A stretch of DNA of 64,000 nt, from contig CM018682.1 in the NCBI GenBank assembly GCA_009363875.1, positions 61,650,031 through 61,714,030 of the forward strand. The letters run 5' to 3'. Position numbers and translations under genes: made by a program. The stretch comes from Mikania micrantha. Lineage: Eukaryota > Streptophyta > Magnoliopsida > Asterales > Asteraceae. Shown piece by piece: positions 60,155-64,000 of this stretch; positions within the stretch are counted from its first letter, which is position 1, and every line of letters starts with the position of its first letter. A model generated the notes under the pieces. It saw only the letters and a list, made by a program, of their open reading frames with translations. It did not search any database and had not been told where the DNA came from.

Positions 60155-62508
60155 TGTAACATCCGTGAAAATCCAGGTAAAAATCCATATTAAGATCTTA
60201 ACTATTTAGTCATTAACGGACAAAAACCAAGTTAATACGTATGTTGAGTCGATGGTATTTAAACAACTAAGAAAAACATGATCAGTCATGGGTTTTCAGA
60301 TATCGTAATGCGTATGAAAATAATCAAGGATTAACGGAATAACTATGAGAATTTGGAAATATTTAATAACGCAAATTATATTATAAACTACCTATAAATA
60401 TCCCAAATATTAGAATAAATTTTATAAAAATGTTGAGTATAAATATAAATTCATAACTCTTTTAATATTTAAATCAATGTTTAAATAATTATAAAATTTA
60501 TCAAACAAGTTCAAAGTTATTCATAATGTAAAATAAATATTTAATAAGTTCTTTTAAATAAATATGAATCAATAAACATTTTCAAGAAATTTTATAAATT
60601 TTAGAAATATTTTAGTACTAAACTTTATAAACTCCTATTTTATGCCCAAATCTTTATTTTATAAATATTATTACCCATTTTTATTTATAAAAATTGAAAG
60701 AACTCTTTCCCTAATTAAAAATTAAATCAAAAATCTTAATTAAACATAATCATTTAACTTTATAACCTACTAACCTACACTCCAACATCTTTGTCCCCCC
60801 TCCAACACTTTTGTCACACACACCCCTCTCCCTTCCTCAACTATAAATACCCCATTCCATCCTTCCTAAATCCTTTGCACCAAATCCATTCTTCTTTGGA
60901 TTTCTAATTCTATCTCCCTAAACCACCTCTCTTGGGATCTTTCAAGATCTCCAAGGTAATAAACACTTAAACTAAATGCTCTTACATTACTTATGTTCTT
61001 CATCTTCTTCTTCTAATCCTCCAAATTTTAAGTTGTTACCATGCTTGATAACACAAAGGTTTGTGTGTTGTAAGGTTTCCTAATAACTTGTCTTATGACA
61101 AGTAACCTATGATCAACCCATACACAAACATACTTTCAAGTCATGGATTCTTGCAATATTGATAACAAAAAGGTTTGTATGTTTGTTCTTTACCAAACAT
61201 CCAAGCATACCTTCAATATTTGCCTTATTATTTTGAATGTTGATAACACAAAGGTTTGGTATAATTATGGGTCTTTAATCAAAGATCAACAACTATACAA
61301 AACATACTTTCAACATTTGCCTACTTATACATATATTTGAAGAAACTATAAATCAAAACCATGCACTTGTTTATATTCAATTATAATAATTGAATGATAT
61401 TAAAATATTTTGAAATTTACTTTAAAACCCTCATTCACTAATATTACTTCAAAGTAATACCCTAAAATATCTAATACTATTAAAACTTGATTATACGCAT
61501 TACAAACTTTATTATTATTAAACCATCCGTGGTGTCATTATCATTAAACCATCCGTGGTTTCATTCGTAATTTGGTACGACTCAAAATAAAGAGTCGATT
61601 AAAATGCCAAATTAAAAAGCGAACTGTGTTATGGCTTAGTATCATTATTAAGTTGGAAGATGACAAGTTCGAGTAACGTATTATCATTTCTTTTATGACT
61701 TAAGGAAAGTCATTACTTTGCAATAACCCCAATCTATTAATCGGGTTAACGCATCTCTTATATATATACTAAATATTAAATCCATCGTAAAACTCAACAA
61801 ATGTATACTTTCCTTATTTTAGGGGTTTGAAGTTCGTGACAAGGAGCAAGATCTTAATATTATCTATCTTCTAGCATCCTACTACTTGTGAGTTTCATAG
61901 CCCCTCTTTTTATTTAATATTTTGGGGTGGAATACATGCTAGATACTAAAACTTTACATCCATACGTGTTTAAATGAAATAGGCATTTTAGTGATTACTT
62001 GAGTATACGTGTTACTATCATTTAAACTTCTTTAATATTCATGATGTACATTAATAATATTTTGAGTGAAGTATACGTTTGACATCGTTTAAACTCATGA
62101 TCATAAAATGCATGCTTTATTGTTAAACATCATCGGATGTATATTATTATAACTCTTTTTCTGACCATGCTTTATCGAGTCATAAACCTATGAACTCACC
62201 AACTATTTTAGTTGACACTTGAGCATGTATTTCAGGAAATTAGCTTCATGGGAATATTTTGCAACAAGAAGATTTTGAAGATATTGTTTAATTTAAATTA
62301 GACTATATGGAAAAATCTTATATTGTTGTATCATTTTGAATCATATCATTTTGTCAAACTATTATTGATATGTTATTTGAATCTTTGTAAACCTCTTATG
62401 TATGTCATTTGGATTATGAATGCAATTTAGTAAGTTTCTTTATAAACAATGTATTTGTAATCCGATTTCGTCTCGCCCTCGTGATTCCGCTTTAGCGGGG
62501 GTGTGACA
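60155..62508 (+). mobile_element. Solo LTR, Ty3/gypsy type
   Basis: 2354 bp starting TGTAACATCC and ending GGGGGTGTGACA, flanked by GAAAC at 60150-60154 and 62509-62513. No internal coding region, primer site or second LTR. Termini resemble those of elements 1 and 2, but in the opposite orientation and with unrelated interior. A TATA box (CTATAAATACC, 60841-60851) supports the + orientation. Two copies of AAACCATCCGTGGT lie near 61520-61560. Such solo LTRs normally arise by recombination between the two LTRs of one element. Confidence 0.88.
60841..60851 (+). promoter_or_regulatory. TATA box of the solo LTR
   Basis: CTATAAATACC preceded by a CCCCTCTCCC-rich stretch, an arrangement typical of plant LTR promoters. 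Activity unknown. Confidence 0.5.
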
Positions 62509-62513
62509 GAAAC

Positions 62514-62577
62514 AATTTCAAAAACAAGACTTAGAAAATTTTTCGAAGTGTTGAAAATTTTTCCTCAAGAATTCAAA
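62514..62577 (+). repeat. Deletion-fused LTR 16 remnant and leader end
   Basis: AATTTCA of the LTR is joined directly to AAAACAAGACTTAG, the end of the leader. About 630 bp of LTR, the primer site and all iterons are missing. Confidence 0.75.
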
Positions 62578-63469
62578 ATGGAAAATTATTCAAGATTATC
62601 TACTTTGTTTTGTAAAACGGAGATTGAAAATATGTCAAAGCTTCCGGTCCTTTTCTCGCTTAGCGATTTTTCATCTTGGTGTACACAATTTGAAACAATT
62701 TCTCGTGCTTGTTGACCCGAATCTCAAAATTCATATATTTTTGATTGATATTTTCAACCTAAGCTCAGTGAAGTTTATAAAAATTCATTAAGATTTAATA
62801 AAGAAGAGAAGGAATGCTATGATCGTCAGAAGAATGTTTTTACCTTGCTTTCTATGGCAATCTCCAAATATATTTTTCAGACTTTCAAGCAGATCAAGAA
62901 TTCTAATGATCTTTGGATTGCTGTAGCCAACTTGTGTGATGATTCTAAATTTAAGAATGGTACTCATGATTTAAAAGATCAAATTGATGAACTGAAAGCT
63001 GAAGTTATGAGATTAAATAAAAGATGTGATAAATTTAAATTGTTTAAACAAGAAAATACAAGATTAAAGAAAGAAATTGAAGATTAAATCTGAACTCCAG
63101 GAAAAGCGGATGGATGAAGATCATGTTGATATTTCTAAGGAAATATTTAAGTCAATATCCAAACCTGTTGAGTGCCAGAAACAAAAGAGGAAAAGGAAAA
63201 CAAGGAGGAGGTCAAGAAAGTCAAGTTACAACAAGAAAAAGACAAAGAATGTCAACTTAATTGACTTATTGACTAAAGCTTTCAATGTTTATTTTCAAAT
63301 AAAAAAAAGGAAGACAAAACATGTTTATAAACCACATCCATATAATTCAAGATATTCTGTTCCAATTGTGAAACAGAATAATTTCAAAATTTATGGTGGT
63401 TATAGACAAAGAAATACGATGTGTTTTCAATCGTATACTCAGTCTTTTCAGCAAACTTGGAATACTTAG
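62578..63469 (+). pseudogene. Gag-like region 17
   Basis: Complete-length copy following a unit that lost most of its LTR and leader. 8-bp deletion stop; an AAAAAAAAGG change removes the usual Met near 63308. Confidence 0.62.
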
Positions 63470-63639
63470 AGATCTGGTTCAAGTGTTGATTGAAAAAGAA
63501 GGTATCACAATAATCATGAGATTCACAAAGAAGCTGAATGCCAGTTTCCTGAAAACGAAACAATAATATTGAAGCCCAAACCAAAGAGGGTTTGGAAGGT
63601 TGTTAATTCTCATACCCAGGCTATTACTAAGGGGGAGAA

Positions 63640-64000
63640 TGTTAGCACATAAAGATAGTAAAAGCTTTGGGTGATTAATTATTGTCATTTGAATTCAATA
63701 ATTCAGAATACAACTCATATATTTGAGAAGGAGGAGAAACAATTTCAAAGACTTGTAGATCTTGATCTGGCCTAAGAAAGTTGCTGGAAGCTACTGTTTG
63801 TCTCAAACGAGCTGATCAGAGAATAATCACCGAGCTGTTGTTAAGGGGGGGCCTGTTAGTGCACGGATTTATCAACAGCTTTCGATGATTACTGAAGACA
63901 TTGTTTTTAGTCTAGATCATGTATTTGAGTTGTATTTTGTATTTTCCTTGAATTTCTAGTATTTTTCAAGTATTGATTGTCGATGCTAATTGTATCGATA
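63640..64000 (+). repeat. Array LTR 17, cut by the window edge
   Basis: It starts TGTTAGCACATAAAG after the purine tract and runs out of the window at the first iteron. Confidence 0.85.

Larger units (their letters stand above)
62509..64000 (+). repeat. Tandem array, segment 4 (to the right window edge)
   Basis: It starts with the GAAAC duplication and 7 bp of LTR, then jumps to the end of a leader. A complete gag-like region, a purine tract and a partial LTR that leaves the window follow. Confidence 0.86.

Noticed and set aside
61143..61340. 65-residue frame inside the solo LTR.
   Set aside because: Overlaps imperfect repeats of AACACAAAGGTTTG, is low complexity, and has no homology I recognise.
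1..64000. Search for any cellular gene, rRNA or genuine tRNA gene.
   Set aside because: All stretches are accounted for by the array or the three inserted elements. The only tRNA-like sequence lacks a cloverleaf.

Overview
This window is repetitive plant nuclear DNA with no recognisable cellular gene. It is AT-rich, the LTR retrotransposons are of plant type with initiator-tRNA-Met-like primer sites, and the two large elements encode Ty3/gypsy (chromovirus, Tekay/Del-like) polyproteins with a C-terminal chromodomain-like tail. The wording of those polyproteins resembles elements I associate with Asteraceae, but that host assignment is a weak inference.

The backbone is a head-to-tail tandem array on the + strand (1-34394, 44743-46045, 59073-60154 and 62509-64000) that runs off both window edges. 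Each unit of about 2.32-2.43 kb is one ~735-bp LTR plus one ~1.65-kb internal region, so neighbouring units share LTRs: LTR-internal-LTR-internal and so on. The LTR runs TG...CA, is preceded by a purine tract (AAGGGGGAGAA) and is followed by TGGTATGAGAG, a degenerate copy of the usual TGGTATCAGAGC primer site. The internal region holds only a decayed Ty1/copia-like gag with a coiled coil and a basic tail. There is no protease, integrase or reverse transcriptase. I count 17 LTRs (14 complete). The array therefore behaves as a satellite built from a non-autonomous LTR retrotransposon.

The most unusual signal is a palindromic iteron, CGATACTANTAGTATCG, in two separate arrays with the same 30-bp period. 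About four copies lie just upstream of the LTR TATA box, with G at the centre where the core is intact, and four to seven copies lie in the leader between primer site and gag, with T at the centre. Leader copy number differs between units.

Array history can be read from shared variants. Units 1-12.7 kb form a homogenised block carrying a 49-bp leader deletion. Units from about 24.1 to 33.5 kb are a duplicated dimer (offset 4.71-4.72 kb) whose junction lies inside an LTR. One unit is a clear mosaic. Three units carry large internal deletions, two of them with short junction homology.

Three Ty3/gypsy-type insertions interrupt the array. Element 1 (34395-44742, - strand) has 2.79-kb LTRs, but its right (5') LTR is cut to 1.43 kb. 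It carries an extra acidic/coiled-coil ORF, a one-frame Gag-Pol with three in-frame stops, and an Asn in place of the second integrase catalytic Asp. Element 2 (46046-59072, - strand) is bounded by a perfect CTTAG duplication and has two 4081-bp LTRs that differ at only about four sites by eye, yet its pol is broken by two stops and a 17-nt deletion. The third (60155-62508) is a solo LTR flanked by GAAAC.
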